Assembly (NCBI GenBank): GCA_030062745.1
Contig: CP099842.1
Location: forward strand, 2,108,001-2,172,000
DNA from: Capitulum mitella
Lineage: Eukaryota; Arthropoda; Thecostraca; Pollicipedomorpha; Pollicipedidae
Direction: 5' to 3'
DNA: 64,000 nt
A program made the position numbers and the translations under genes. Each line of letters starts with the position of its first letter. The stretch's first letter is position 1. Below are positions 35,231 through 47,884 of this stretch, piece by piece. Below the pieces are notes generated by a model. The model was not told the DNA's origin. It was given only the letters and a program-made list of their open reading frames with translations, and did no database searches.

Positions 35231-36480
35231 TCCGCCCGGCACCAGGTCGAAACCCGCCCGTCACCAGGGACACATGCACGGGACCTAAAAGCGAGAGAAT
35301 TGAGAAGTGTTAATTTTGTGGAAGAGACGGATGAATGGGCAGGTTGTAAGAGACGATCACGGCCAACACCAGGAAGCGGAGAGAGTGTCACAGCAACATG
35401 AAGCCTGCAATCGTATCGCGACGATCCGAACAAAACATGCGTCAAGTTCTTGTTGCTGACTTGTTCTTACCTTGTACCGATAAGGCGCACATATTCACTT
35501 CTCTGGGGTGGCCTTGGAAATGTTTGTGCCGTGACGAAGGGAAAGGAAGGCAAAGGGCTACATACAAAAACAGTGTGCTTTAGTAGGATTAGAGGAAGCC
35601 ATTCTGGTTCTGCAAGGTAAAACGCTGTGTAAGTACTTGGTGGCGGTGCAGTCTGCGTTTTGTACATGTTAGCCATTTGAAATGCCAGAATCGCAGCGAA
35701 AGCTGTACACACAAATGCAAACTAACGTCGATTTTATCGCAAAACGTAGCTTCTTAAAATAACTTGGAGGCAGAAATGGCAGTTCTAAAGAAGGTCGAAG
35801 AACGTCATCCGATGCTCAGTTTCGTTCACGTACCGCCCAGCAAGCTGAGCAGGCGAGGCAACTGTTGCATATACGCCGAAAAAATATGTCAGCAGTTATC
35901 AGAACGCTATGAAACGAGCATTCGTGTTAATCTATGAAAAAAGAACACGCAGTTTGAATGCGCTATGGACGTCATATGGTATATTTTCTTCCCGTCCCGT
36001 TCCCGTCCCGTCTCCTTCTGAAGCGGCCGTTGGACATGTTTCCACATCCTGTTTACGCAACAAAACAATGCAACCTGGTGTTACACACAGCCTTTGCTTC
36101 GTACCGAGTCATTCATGAGTGTTCGGTGTGCTGGCAAGACGATGCGAAATGCCGCAAGTCACTTTCACATGTCGACATGTCCAGGCCAGTCTGGCGCCAG
36201 TCTGGCGGCCAGTCTGGCACGTTAAAAAGTTGGTCTGTGAGCGCGGAGCTCGCACATCAAGTCCACTCGGACACGTCGGCAGTCGCTCCTATCTCTCCGG
36301 TTGATTTCACCGCCAGCTCTGAGCTCTCCAACTCCCTGAAGGTCCGCCTTGGCTTCACTCCACGCCACGGCCGACACCTGCATCACACTTCTACGGCCAC
36401 CAGCAACCGATCACCAATGCACCATTTCCAAAAAGCATTGCGAAATAGCCGGGACGCTGGCGCAGCAGCGGCTTGAGATT
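35231..36480. other. no recognised gene
   Basis: Average composition. A TCCCGTCCCG-type run occurs at 35992-36012, and a GCCAGTCTGGC motif repeats three times at 36184-36219. No supported coding region. Confidence 0.45.
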
Positions 36481-37160
36481 GGCAGATGGTAGGCTGCGGT
36501 GCCCCGCCGTGGCGCCGTTTCAGCCGCCGACCCCGCCGGCGCCGCGCGGCCCGGCGCTCGGCAACGCGGCCAGACCAGACCGCGGCCAGACCAGACCACG
36601 GCCAGACCAGATCGACCAGAGCCCGGCGGCGGCGGCCCGGAGAGGCGGCCGGCTCTGAGTCACGGTCCAGCGGCCGGACGTGCCGGTCTGCCCGTCTGGA
36701 TCGTGACCGGCCGAACCGCCGGCACGCCCCGGGGGCGCCGCCGCCGATCGCGCGGACACCGGCCCGTGCCGAAGGAACGGCCGGCGCTGTGTCGCTGGTC
36801 ACGGCCATGGAAGCCTCTGCTGTCGGCGGCCCTGGGTCTCGGGACCGCTCCTCTGTCGTTTCCCGTGTCCCGGGACCTATCCCGCTGTCCCGGGACCTGT
36901 TCCGCCGTTCCGGGACGCGGCCGCGGGCCCGCCGGGGCCGTCTGTTTACAGAACGGCACCGCAGGCCGGCGCTGGACCGTACTGGGAATCCGGGTCATGG
37001 CGGTCCCCGGCCGGCCGGCGGTCACCGGGCACGCTCCGGGCAGGGAGTTCGTCCCGCGCCGAGCTCCGGCCGTTCAGGCCGAGCGGCGGCCAGCAGCCGC
37101 CCGGGCACCTACCCGGGCGAAACGTCCGCTCTCTCACGGCGCGGCGCACAAGTGACGAAA
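36481..37160. other. GC-rich island with two small tandem repeats
   Basis: CGGCCAGACCAGACC occurs about three times at 36567-36612, and a GTCCCGGGACCT-type repeat lies at 36868-36918. Overlapping low-complexity frames exist on both strands. No gene is called. Confidence 0.5.
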
Positions 37161-39000
37161 TCCGTGCCAGTCATCTTCAGCGTACTGGTGCAGGATTCGT
37201 GGCGGTTTACTTCGAGTAATTAACGACAAATCGTCTGCGAGTTGACGTAGATTACGAGTCCTGTTCGTTTGTTTTCTTTTTCTCCGCGACACCGGCCGCC
37301 GCGGACGATGACGAGTCAGCTGGCGGCGGAGGAACACTAGTGATCCCAGCGCGACGAGGCCAAAATGGCGCGAAACAGCTGCACTTTCAGCCCAGCGCGT
37401 GCTTGTGCGGAAATTTCCGCACCGAAAACGCTTCGTAAAGAATCAAGATGACCTCATCGGGTTCATGGAGCCGCAAGGACAAGGAAGCCCTTAAGTGCGT
37501 AGTAATCCCTGGTCCCTAAATCGCTATCAGAACGATCCTAAAAACGCGCGCACCGCAGCCGAATGTCGCGCAGTCGGTTCTCTGCGAGCACCGACTGCTG
37601 CATTTGAATGCCACGCGCTCGCTGATCGATAAGGACCCAGTAGTCTGCGCTTCTCGGCCTGGTCACGGCTGGTTTTCCGCCGCAGCGGCCACCGTTCCCG
37701 GTAACGGGGCTGTGACCGCATGCTTTATGCAGCAGATCCCAAAACGCTGCTTTGAACTAGGCACGTTCTCGCAGCAGACTTCCTGACGGTTTGCCGTCAG
37801 CATCGTGATAAACGACAGCAGGGCTGAACGACAGCCACACCGACAGTAGACTACAGGCAAGAGCCGGCAGGGGACCGACAAAACAGAGGTGCCAGTGTCA
37901 ATATCTTCACGAGTTCTTGCGTGGCAAGCTATGGCAGCCACGCCACATCCGCGCGTCCCCACGCCGTCTGGGCAAACCGCAGCTGCCTGGTGAGACTTAC
38001 CAGACCTGAGGATGCCAGAATGCTGTCGTCTGCCGCTGGCAGAGAAACTTAACTGAGACGCGTTCCACAGAACAGATGATTCGCCGCAGGTGTCATATTC
38101 CCTGAACCCTCCATACCCACTTAAAATTCAGGACGCTTGGCGGGCTTGTCTTGACTTGGCAGGCCCCGGGCGCGAAACTACCCATGGAAACCGGTAAAAA
38201 ATACTTCATACTTCCCACAATGCTGCGTCATGCTGCATCATGCTGTTCTTGGTAGACTTTTGTCCATATCACGCTGACTGAAAGCCTAGTCAATACGAGG
38301 CAGACGAGACAATGTTGGAGGCCTGATATTCACAAGCATCAAACCGATCCCGGGCTGCGAAAATTCGGAAACATGGTGCAAAACCTTGCTGTTCGAAAAC
38401 TTTTCTGGGCGCCACCTTCGTCCTGTTTTCGTTTCTGCAAGGTCCACTTGACAAAGCTGATCTTAAAAATTGGGTCTTATCACGGACCATCTATTCCTGT
38501 GGAGTCCCTGGACACAACACGGTCAGAAATGTTCTTAAGTTTCCATGTCAGCAGTGAAAGGCAATTTTACATCCATCTGTTTAGAGCCTTTGCGCATCGT
38601 CAAGCGGCGTTAATTAAGCAGTACGGATGAACTCATGAAAAAGAAATAAGCGATGAAAAACTGGCGAAAAACCTTCCCCATCGACAGGAAAAGTTGGCAA
38701 GATGCCATGACAATCGTGCTGGAGGTGGGCCAAACAGTCCTTTTTTGGCGCTTCCGTCAAAAAAGCACGCGGAAGTATCGCCGAATCTAAAAAGAGTACC
38801 GCCAGGAATGTTGTGTCCCAACAAGCCTGCATTCACGATGCAGTGAAAAACGTTCTGCAACGGTGCGTGACGGCACCGACGTAACACCGGCACAAAGACG
38901 CAGAAACGGAAGGCGAAAAAAACTACGGAGGCGCCAAGGACGACCAAGGAAAGGCTTGCCAACCTGTTTCTCAAACAGGCGCCTCGAGAGAGCACCGCGG
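37161..39000. other. no recognised gene
   Basis: Average composition with scattered short frames on both strands and no recognised domain. A small TGCTGCGTCATGCTGCATCATG duplication-like patch lies at about 38221-38242. Confidence 0.4.
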
Positions 39001-41000
39001 GCCATCGCTGGAGGATCCGGCGCCGGCCGCGCTCGAGGCCGACTCACGCTGGAGACGGCGGCGCGTCTCCTGAGGCGGCCGGCCTCGGCGCTCAGGTCAG
39101 CGACACCAGGCGCGTGGGCCGGCGACGCTAGCGCCGCGGCGGCGACGGCCGGCAGGCTGGCGTGCGAGCCGGCCGGCCGCCGCCGCCGCCGCCGCCGCCG
39201 CGGACCACTTCCTGCCGCCGAACAGCGACAGGGCGACGCGGCGCGGTGGAAGGCGTCCGGCCACGGCCGAGACGGGACCGCACCCTGACAGGGCCGGGAC
39301 TGGGCGGACGACACGGCGCCGCACCCCAGAGACAGGGCGGCGCTCCTCTCGCAGCAGGGGTCGACTGGGCGCCACCCGCCGCCCTCTAAGACACCGCCCA
39401 CCACCCGGCCGCGGGCAGAGAGAGGGGAGAGAGGCAGAACGCTGTCCAGTGGTCCATGAATCGGGTATCTGGCATAGCTCACGACATTTACCAAGTCACG
39501 TCGCACAACATACCAGGCTCGGAAACTGCGTAACAAGAACTGAAACGCACTTGAACACGAAATGTAAATACCTCGGAGACATGTAAAATATGACGAAATG
39601 TTTCAGCTATTGCTACGTACTGCGAACCGGAAGCAGTGTGCGAGACGTGAACTCCTGGGAGACGGGGCAGCTGCTCGCAATCAAGTTTCATCGAACTCCA
39701 AGGTGATCCAGTGTGACCTAATTGCGGTCTGACGGTCAACAGTGACTGCAATCACGCTATCTGCCGCGTTTTAAGCAGCCCAAGTAGCCAGCATGATATC
39801 GGGCCCATCGGGCTGTTATGATTGGCCGGCACCGATTTCGTTCCGCTATGGTTTTCACTCGCGCTGGAACGTTCACGAACGTTGTGTAACCACCGGCACC
39901 AGCAACGAAAGTAAGCGCAGGTCGGGTTTCTCCGGTGGACCAGGTGAGCAACCAGATCAGACCTGTTCGGCTGCGGCCGGCCAATCGTCACCCCCGCCAA
40001 CAGCGACCACCGGCACCGAACCGCACCGCGCCCAGCCGGCCGGTGACCAGGGGACCACAGTGTGCCCGAGCGGCCAATGACCAGGGGACCACCCTGCACC
40101 CAGCCGGGTGGTGAACAGGGAACCAGCCTGCGACCGGCCGACGTCTACAGACGGCCGGACGGCCCCGCCCGGGCGGCCAACAGCCGGACGACCTTGGGCG
40201 GGCCAGCGGCCGGCCCGACCTCGAGTGACCTTGACCGGCGGCCGCGCCTCAGTCAGCTGGCGCCGGTTCCGCGTCGCGGCCGCCGCGCCGGCGACCGAAC
40301 CCGGCCGTGTCAACATCGCGCCGCCGCCGGCCGCGCGCCGCTTTGTTAACCACCGCGCCGGAACCGTCTCGCGCCGAGTACCGGTGCGAGGAGCGGGCGG
40401 GGAGCGAGCGGGCGGCCCGGCGCGGCGCAGGTGGGAACGAGTCGGGCAGGCGTGGACGGGGTGGGACAGGGCCGTTTGGCCAGCAGCTGGCGCCGGCAGC
40501 ACGGCATGCGCTCCTTTGTGGCGTTGATATTAGAGGACGGGATGTCCGGGCACTCAGGCAAGATTCGGCTGGCTGTTGGGAAGACCGAGAACGCTGAGGG
40601 TACACGGAGGATGAACACCGTTTCTATGGCGGCCAAAGTGTGCACCGAAGACTAAATCATGGACACTAGGACGGGCCCAGACCACGTGCTAAAGAGGGTG
40701 GGGGCAAATCTCCATCCATGTGACGCAAACTACCCGAAAATGTTCATTTCCCAGGATTTCGCCATAAAAAACGTGTAAAAAAGGAATCAAGAAAGCATAC
40801 CTTTCCGACAGAAAAGGGGGCCAACAGACACGGCGGCCCCTCCTTTCCAACGACGTGGGGTCGCGGGCCCGATGTCCCCCCCCCTGGGATACGCCAGTGT
40901 ATGGGCATTGGTGAAAGCTGTAAGTGGCCAATTTTACGGACCTGCTTCTTACAGCACCGCCTCAGATGCCTGATGCTGACGTTGAGAAACGCCAAAATGG
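39001..41000. other. two GC-rich islands and a small minisatellite
   Basis: GC islands span about 39000-39420, with (CGC)n at 39178-39203, and about 39960-40500. A GACCAGGGGACCAC-type repeat of about 42 bases occurs roughly three times at 40040-40140. Around 40880-40905, CCCCCTGGGATACGCCAGTG resembles the right end of a hAT-like short element, but its left end was not found. No gene. Confidence 0.45.
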
Positions 41001-41120
41001 TTCTTAAACAGGGCCTATTTTAAGGAAAAATGACTGCGGGGGCAATTCTGCGAACAAGACGCATTGGTTGAGACCACCCCCCCCCCGGCATTTGTGTTCT
41101 CCTTATTGAATTTTGTCCAC

Positions 41121-41123
<3 letters not shown>

Positions 41124-41181
<58 letters not shown>

Positions 41182-41225
41182 TTAAGGAAAGGACATATAT
41201 ATATAGATGCTTTCCTAAGGAAGAC

Positions 41226-41296
<71 letters not shown>
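41124..41296. repeat. long interrupted (TA)n inside the transposon
   Basis: TA tracts at about 41124-41179, 41193-41206 and 41226-41296 are separated by TTCTTAAGGAAAGG and GCTTTCCTAAGGAAG. These spacers correspond to those of copy 1. The tracts are longer here, so the microsatellite changed length after or during transposition. Confidence 0.92.
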
Positions 41297-41300
<4 letters not shown>

Positions 41301-41789
41301 GGCGAATTACAATGAACACTTCCACAGCGCTCTGTCATTAACTGATATGTCTTTTGGAGGAAACCATGTGTGCGAAATATGGCCTTGGTCCAGCACTCTT
41401 AGCACTTTCACACGGAGACTGTATGTCGTTTGTGCTGGATTTTATTTTATTTCGATGAAATTCGCGCTGGCTTTTGTGCATTCCGAGCCCATTAAATTCA
41501 AAGGACACCATTTCATTTTTCCCCAGCAAGAATTCATTCTGCCTGGACTTGTGATCCCTGGGAGATTCGCTCAGGGATGTCTGAAATGCCCCCAAACGTG
41601 TTTTGTGCTTCAGTTTTTTAAAAGAAGCGCACGATATGCATAAAATGCACATCATAGTACTCCTTTTGACACACTGGATCGAAAGACACTTCACATTCTG
41701 TCTCAGGTCATTGGTCACTGGCCCTGTCGGCAGCAGTGTGGCTTAGGTGGGAATGACACTTCAGTCCTCTTAGTGGTCTCGGGGTTCTG

Positions 41790-44030
41790 GCGACGATGCT
41801 ATTCGACGACTTGCAGCAGGTACTGCTTTTGCTCTTCATCCTTCGTCAGTACCTTGTTGGATACTTGGATAAGAGTCACAGCTCGTTCGGCGAAGTCGCT
41901 AACTACCGCGATCCCGCACAGGACTTCCTTAGCGTTCGTGAAGCCAGGTGCTGTCTCCCAATCAGCGGGATTGGCGGCAAGGAAGTCCATGTTGATGCCG
42001 TAGGCTTTCAGGTTTCCCACCGACTTTGCGGCAATGAAGTCGACGATGATCTTCCTGGGACGAGAACCTCCTTTTCTGCGAGATCCACCTGCGCTCGCTG
42101 GGAGGACTCTCCGATCCCTGTTCCCGGAGTGCCGCGATCATCCTCGTCTTCATCTCACACGGCATGCCCTCGTCGAAGAACGACACACCAGCCAGTTCTT
42201 CGCTGGGGGCACCATAATAGGTGATTGTTATAATAAATCATATGTCGACTATAATGTCATAATGGATAATAGGTGATCGGCAAACTCCTTGGAGATCCCC
42301 TTCGAAATTTCAGCATTCACATCAGGCTTGGCAGAACGGCCAGGTCGTGCACGGAAGCGCTGACCGCCGATGAAGAACAGAACCATGCACTGACGTACAA
42401 AACAACCATGAAAGAGACGAAGCGCTTGAGTGCTCCCAATTCACTGAGAGTCACGGAGAACTGATGGCAAAGCCAGAAGATCTTGATCCCGCAGATTATG
42501 CGCCCCATCCATCTGGCGCGATGGAACCATCTATCTGACACGTTGGAGAGCATCCGGCTGGGGAACTTGATTCGCCGTGGAGGCTCTTGACCAAAGGGGA
42601 TAATCGAGACCTCAAAGAACCAACGATGATCATCGCTAGGCTGGATTTCGGCGAGCTTCTCACGGCAGAAGGCGACGAAACGATCATTGGAAGGGAAAAA
42701 CTCATACAACATAGTCTCGGCCACTGCTGGCTCCAGGTCTTCATACACCATAGGTTCAAACTTGTTCCAATCAATGAGTCTCCATCTCTTCTTAAAGCTC
42801 TTGAACAAGGAGATCGCGGTCCCGAGGACGGACCGAAGCGCGTGGAGAAAGCCGCCTCTGCCTCCAGTTCGACGATATGATGACGACAAGCAAAGTGAAT
42901 AGGCCGTCACTCAAGCTTCTGATGAAGAAGCGTGTTTGCTCCCACAACTTGTCCGGTATTGCTGGAGGTGGTGTCGAAGCTCATGCCGACGACGTTGTCC
43001 GAAACCTCCCAGTCTTCCAGACAAAGCGCGACAACGTCGGCTGGCGTTGCTCCGGCTCTACTTGCAACTTCCAAACACCGAAGAGCTTGGCGGCACTTCT
43101 TGGACCGGTTACAATGACAGAGTCGATCCACCTTTTCCTTTCCATCGTCAGTAACAGTTTGCCGTCCCAGTGGACCACCAGGTTGGGTGACACGGAGAAA
43201 GAATGCTAGATTTCGTCGGCAATGACTTTCCTCTGCGATCTACGTGCGCGCCTGCCCGAGCTTCTGTGATCGCCGGTTCAGAGGAGTCGTGGCCGAGGAC
43301 CGAAGCCGTCGCCGATAGGAAGTGAATTGCAGAGCGATCATTGAGCTTGGTCCGATCGAGGGCTGCTGCCTGACCAGGAGTGGCGATGTTTTTGGCTCTC
43401 CTGCAGGGCCGCTTCGAAGGCATGGCCAAGGGCTGCGGGTCATCCTGATCTGTCAATTATGTGTTGTCGGTACGCGAGTATTCCAGCTGGGCAGTTGCCT
43501 CATGCTCGGTCTGCTGTTTAATCTAACGGCGGGCCCTTTAAAGCTTCGGTCTACTGTTGTCGTTGAAGAGCTCGCTCCTCCTTCTCAGAAAGGAACTTAT
43601 CGAATACCACCATGACGCCTCGGCGACCTGGATCCCTTTGGGCCTAGAGAATGTCTTTATCCTCCTGGTTTTGATGATCTTAATGGTGACGACAAGGGCA
43701 AGATCAAAAAGATTGTTAAGGTTGTCCCTAAATCCATTCTTCTTGTCAATTTCCGGGCTGAACCTCCAGAATTTGCCTTTGGTACTGGTCAAGCTTCCTG
43801 TTGAGCTTCTTTATCACGTTCCGTTCCGATGCAGTGAGAATACGGGCTTTGTTCCACACCTTCATCATTTCGCGGACGATCTGTGTTTTGACCTACCTCT
43901 GGTAGGTCAAAACACAGTCTTTCAGTCCCACACGGTGGGACTGAAAATATTGCTGCAGCACTTCTCCCCGCGAAGGCAGTTCTGAGCACCGGTCAACCAA
44001 AATTCGTCTTTTTTCTCGTGGTGCAGCCAT
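41790..44030 (-). pseudogene. transposase-like gene of the hAT-like element, copy 2
   Basis: The gene starts at ATG 44030 and has the same order of motifs as copy 1, including FDTTSSNTG, CRHHIVELE and LFKSFKKRW. It shares with copy 1 the TGA codon just before the RPIHFACRHH segment and the frameshift before LFKSFKKRW. Relative to copy 1 it has a 9-base insertion giving ETMLYEF where copy 1 reads ETFF. It cannot encode a full-length protein without recoding. Confidence 0.8.
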
Positions 44031-45205
44031 AGTGGCACAGACTTCCGTTATGAAAGGTACTTTCTGCATTGACGCAGGTGGTCCTTAAATATCCTGACGT
44101 CTAAGAACGTGCGGGAAATTGCCAGACCGGCACCGTGGGTTGCCGTGGCATGGCAAGGCGTGGTACTTCAAATATATAAGTCACAGTCTGCAAACGATGG
44201 GCAGAATATTGGCGAGATGTTGCGGCAGCTTCGATTCTTCCCTAAATGAGACAGCAGGTTGCCTGTCCGGGATAGTTTCTGTTAATCTAATCTATTCCCA
44301 AAATACATTTTCTCACCGAATTTTGGCCATATGTTTTTCAACACTACGCAGAAGTGTAAAAGCTGTCCTAACACAGGCAGAACAAACTTCTCCATTTCCA
44401 GGTTATCGGCCCCAAAATAAAAAAGTCACCTCAGATTGAAATATTCGCCTTAGGCCCGCCTCAATGAGCTATCATCAACATTCGTCATTATCTGCAGTCT
44501 TGGCCATGCCATGTTCGTTAAGCAGATGAAGCATGCTCATGGGATGCTCAAACCCATGCACTAGGAGCAGCAAGATTGACGGTTTTAATACATGACTGAT
44601 TAATTTTCTGTTTTCCTCGCGTAAAACTCGGGTTTAACCGCCTAGTTCAATGAGGTTCTACCAATCAGGTACTGGGATTTTAGCAGGGTTTTCGGATCAG
44701 GATGATCGGTGATGACTACAGCACTGCTGGACTGTTACCGCATTCATATAAACCTTATCTCACCATAGCGAAACCGCCCTGCGCACCAGCTCGCCCTTCA
44801 GTTTTCTTGCGCTTGAACACATCAAAGATGGGTATCATCATTTTTAACGTGCTTACGATGCAATGAAACGCCTTGGCCGCCCACCAGACAATCGCGGCAT
44901 CGGGTGCCGGCGTACTGATTACGAAACACGCTCGCCAGCGGTCACTAGGTGTTCCTGCAATACGTATTATAAAGCGATGCTTCTAAGTGTGCTCCCACAT
45001 TACTCAGTGATTCAACACATCCTTCGTTGATAACATGCTGCCTTGCGAGCGCAGCGCTTTATGGAATACATTCCTGGGTACGCTAGTACACCTGGCTGTT
45101 TTTTTCCTTGCATGGGCAAAGGATCTTGACTGGGGGGGCAAAGTGCCCGACTGGGGGGGCATTTGCCCCCCCAGTTAACATGTTAAAATAGGCCCTGTTC
45201 TTAAA

Positions 45206-47040
45206 GGAAATAATAGGGAGATTCACTCTTGGTCGTCGTACGAAATTGGTGAAAGGAAAGACAACGACGTGAATCGCGTATAAACATTTAACAAACGTGC
45301 GCTGACCAAGTTCCCAGGATTTCTGCAGTGGATTACGAAACAAAACACGACAAACGTATTGCCTTTGCTTTGTTCCTGATGTGGTCCTAAAAATCGCCAG
45401 GTCGTCACGATCACCCTACCAACGCTTGATGACAGTTATGGTTCACAATGGAGCACCCGGATACGGTCGAAGGCTGCCAGCGTCACTTCAGCCAAAAACT
45501 ACAATGATGAAAAGAAACCCAATTTTCAGTTCCGAATGAGCTCGGTGGAAGCACCTGTGACTGATTTGTGATTGTGATTGCCACTGCGACTGCATGAATG
45601 GTTTTGCTTTAGTAAACGGCATGATGATACGCCTCCTTTTTCACGGAATTAACCCGCTCAAGCAGATGTTGCCCGCCTGTCAAATATTTCGCAAATGTGG
45701 GAAAATTTATCATGAGCCACCAGATGGCGCTTGTGCCACGACGACTATGTTGCCATGGTTATCACATGTCTGTCGTCTGGTCCTTTCCGATACAACATCA
45801 TATATGATTATATTCATGGCAACCGACGTGCGCCGTGGGATTGAATATCACAGAATGCGATGTACTTCCATGCCTGCAGACCTCTGAAAACTAGGAGGAG
45901 GGTCCGAGCCGGACTTCATCCTGTTTCTTTCCAGTCACTGCTGCAGCCTAAGGTTAAAACCTCTGAAAGCTGAGGGGTTTAGACCCTCCTTCAGGATCTC
46001 TAGTCCTATGCATTTCCACATGGCTGCAAAAGCGGCATCGATGAATGTTATGCACCACGAGGAAATCCGCCGAGGAAAATTCCAAGGATCACCACGCAAT
46101 CTGTCACCGACCATGGTGGGGTCATCCGCAGATAAAATTTCGGCTCCGGTTATAATCAAAAACCGGTATCTAGCCAGAATCAGGAAGACTCTAAAATTTA
46201 TATATATATAGTATATAATATATATATTATACATAAAAAATTAAATAATAAAAAAATAAAATAGGAGCATTTGTTCGAGCCCATTCATGCAAATCAGCCC
46301 GGTAAATTTCAACATCTCAAAGGCCCTGACTGTCCATCCCCACATAGATTTCATGCAAAAACTACGCAAAATACGAATATGAATATACAAAATATGAAAA
46401 TAATGCTGACTGTGTATGCGTATGGCACAAACCGTAAAATAATCGCGTTGCCGCCTCCCGTTTTCCCCATTCTTTTGTCATTTTGCTCACGATGTTGAAC
46501 TCTTGGTTCATACGTCCAACAATAGCAAGAACAAGCTTCGCTGACTCCACTTCGCGCAAAATATCGTAGAAAAACTAAAGAAACCTGAACAAGCCACTTT
46601 TCGGTGACCAATCAGCATGTGCATTTGCACGTTTTTTGGTACTACAGACGCTGCAGTAAAGGCAACAAGATAAGACGTCAAGCTGTCATATTACTGCGGA
46701 AAAATGGCTACTGAACTCGGTCACCAGCGTTCGCTCTCACATGGACTAAACCCGTCCAGTGATGAAAAAGACCTGAAGTCTGATGCAACATACGGCAGGG
46801 GTTTAAGTTTGGTGGACAATGAGCCAGTGTAACAGCCAAAAATGGTGTTACATAGTGTGACCAGAAGACCAAAAATGGTGTAATCAGAACATGAACGGAC
46901 ACGATTTTATCCCTGAGCTGCAAGGTCATGCCTTAGCTTCAACAGGAAACAGACCACCCCGTTACGTATCAGAAGGTCCTCAACAACTGACCAGCGCAAC
47001 ATCTGTTTTCGTCATCAATCAGCGCTCAGCTGACTACCAC
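45206..47040. other. no recognised gene
   Basis: AT-leaning sequence with a TATATA-rich patch at 46199-46260. An imperfect inverted repeat around 45945-45995 (CCTAAGGTTAAAACCTCTGA...TGAGGGGTTTAGACC) is visible. No supported coding region. Confidence 0.45.
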
Positions 47041-47140
47041 GTCAACCAATGGCAGCCACCTCCCGGCAGCGTCCGAACACCGACCCGCCGGGACCCGGCC
47101 ACAGGCGCGGCGCAAAGGGAGGCGCCAGCCACGACCGGGA

Positions 47141-47174
<34 letters not shown>

Positions 47175-47648
47175 ACCGGCCGTTTTTGCCAGAGGGTCTC
47201 GCCGTTAACGGACCGGTCAGGGGTCGATGGACGGGGGCAGACGGTCAGGGGCAGACGGATGGTTCAGGGACAGGCCAGGGGCAGATGGACGGTAAGGGGC
47301 AGGACAGGCAAGGGGCAGACGGATGGGCCAGGGGCGGACGGGCCGTCAGGGGCGGAGGGACGGCTCAGGGTGACGCGGGCGGGCCCGGCAGGCCGGCGGG
47401 TGTGCGCGGCCCGCCAGTCGCTCGGTCCGAGAAGGCCGGCCGGGCGACTCCTGGCCGGCGGCTGGTTATCGCCGTGCCGACGCAGCGCCGCTGTCGTCCG
47501 CGCGGCCGGCCGCCCGGCGACGGCCGCTGTCAGGTCTCGCAGCCGACAGAGAAAACAAACACACGCGGCCGCGCCCGACGCCAAAAAGAGGGGCTTGTCG
47601 CCGTCCCGGAGGCCAAGTGCAGCGGGCGGGTGTGACCACCAGAGCAGA
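47041..47648. repeat. GC island with (GCC)n and a CAGGGGCAGACGG minisatellite
   Basis: A (CGC)n tract at about 47141-47173 is followed at 47205-47365 by irregular repeats of GGTCAGGGGCAGACGGATGG, about 20-30 bases long. The repeats make long Gly/Arg/Gln-rich frames that are not credible genes. Confidence 0.7.
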
Positions 47649-47876
47649 CACTGGCGGATCCAGGAGGTTGGGTGGGGAGCAACAGAGTCACGCAGCCTTC
47701 AAGACTGCAAAAATTGGACAAAAGCTGACGCAATTCTGGACTTTGAAGACAATCTAAGCAGCTTTTACACGAAAAGGAAAGGAAAGGGAAGCGAAATCCG
47801 ATGGGTTTTTGAAAATCAGTACACATTTTGAAATCTGTCCCTCCCGGCGTAAACCAACGCTCTGGATCCTCCCCTG
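47649..47876. mobile_element. short hAT-like non-autonomous element
   Basis: The termini are CACTGGCGGATCCAG on the left and, on the other strand, CAGGGGAGGATCCAG at the right. The flanking 8-mers AGAGCAGA (47641-47648) and ACAGCAGA (47877-47884) match at 7 of 8 positions, consistent with a target duplication with one later change. The 228-base body is non-coding. Confidence 0.75.
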
Positions 47877-47884
47877 ACAGCAGA

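Larger units (their letters stand above)
41009..45197 (-). mobile_element. hAT-like DNA transposon, copy 2 (inverted, inactivated)
   Basis: The element begins CAGGGCCTATTTTAA and ends with the exact reverse complement. It is flanked by the perfect 8-base duplication TTCTTAAA (41001-41008 and 45198-45205). It is 4,189 bases long and nearly identical to copy 1 along its length, in opposite orientation. Differences are scattered substitutions, longer TA tracts, a few small indels and a palindromic replacement at 43881-43946. The different target duplication shows a separate insertion event, not a segmental duplication. Confidence 0.93.

Noticed and set aside
32992-35313. 773-codon open frame on plus, antisense to SLC38A9
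   Set aside because: It is the mirror of the transporter's G/C-rich third codon positions. Its translation is His/Arg/Glu/Val-rich with no domain, while the minus strand encodes an unmistakable SLC38A9.
41064-41643. frames encoding long Ile/Tyr repeats
   Set aside because: They are translations of (TA)n microsatellites inside the transposon, not genes.
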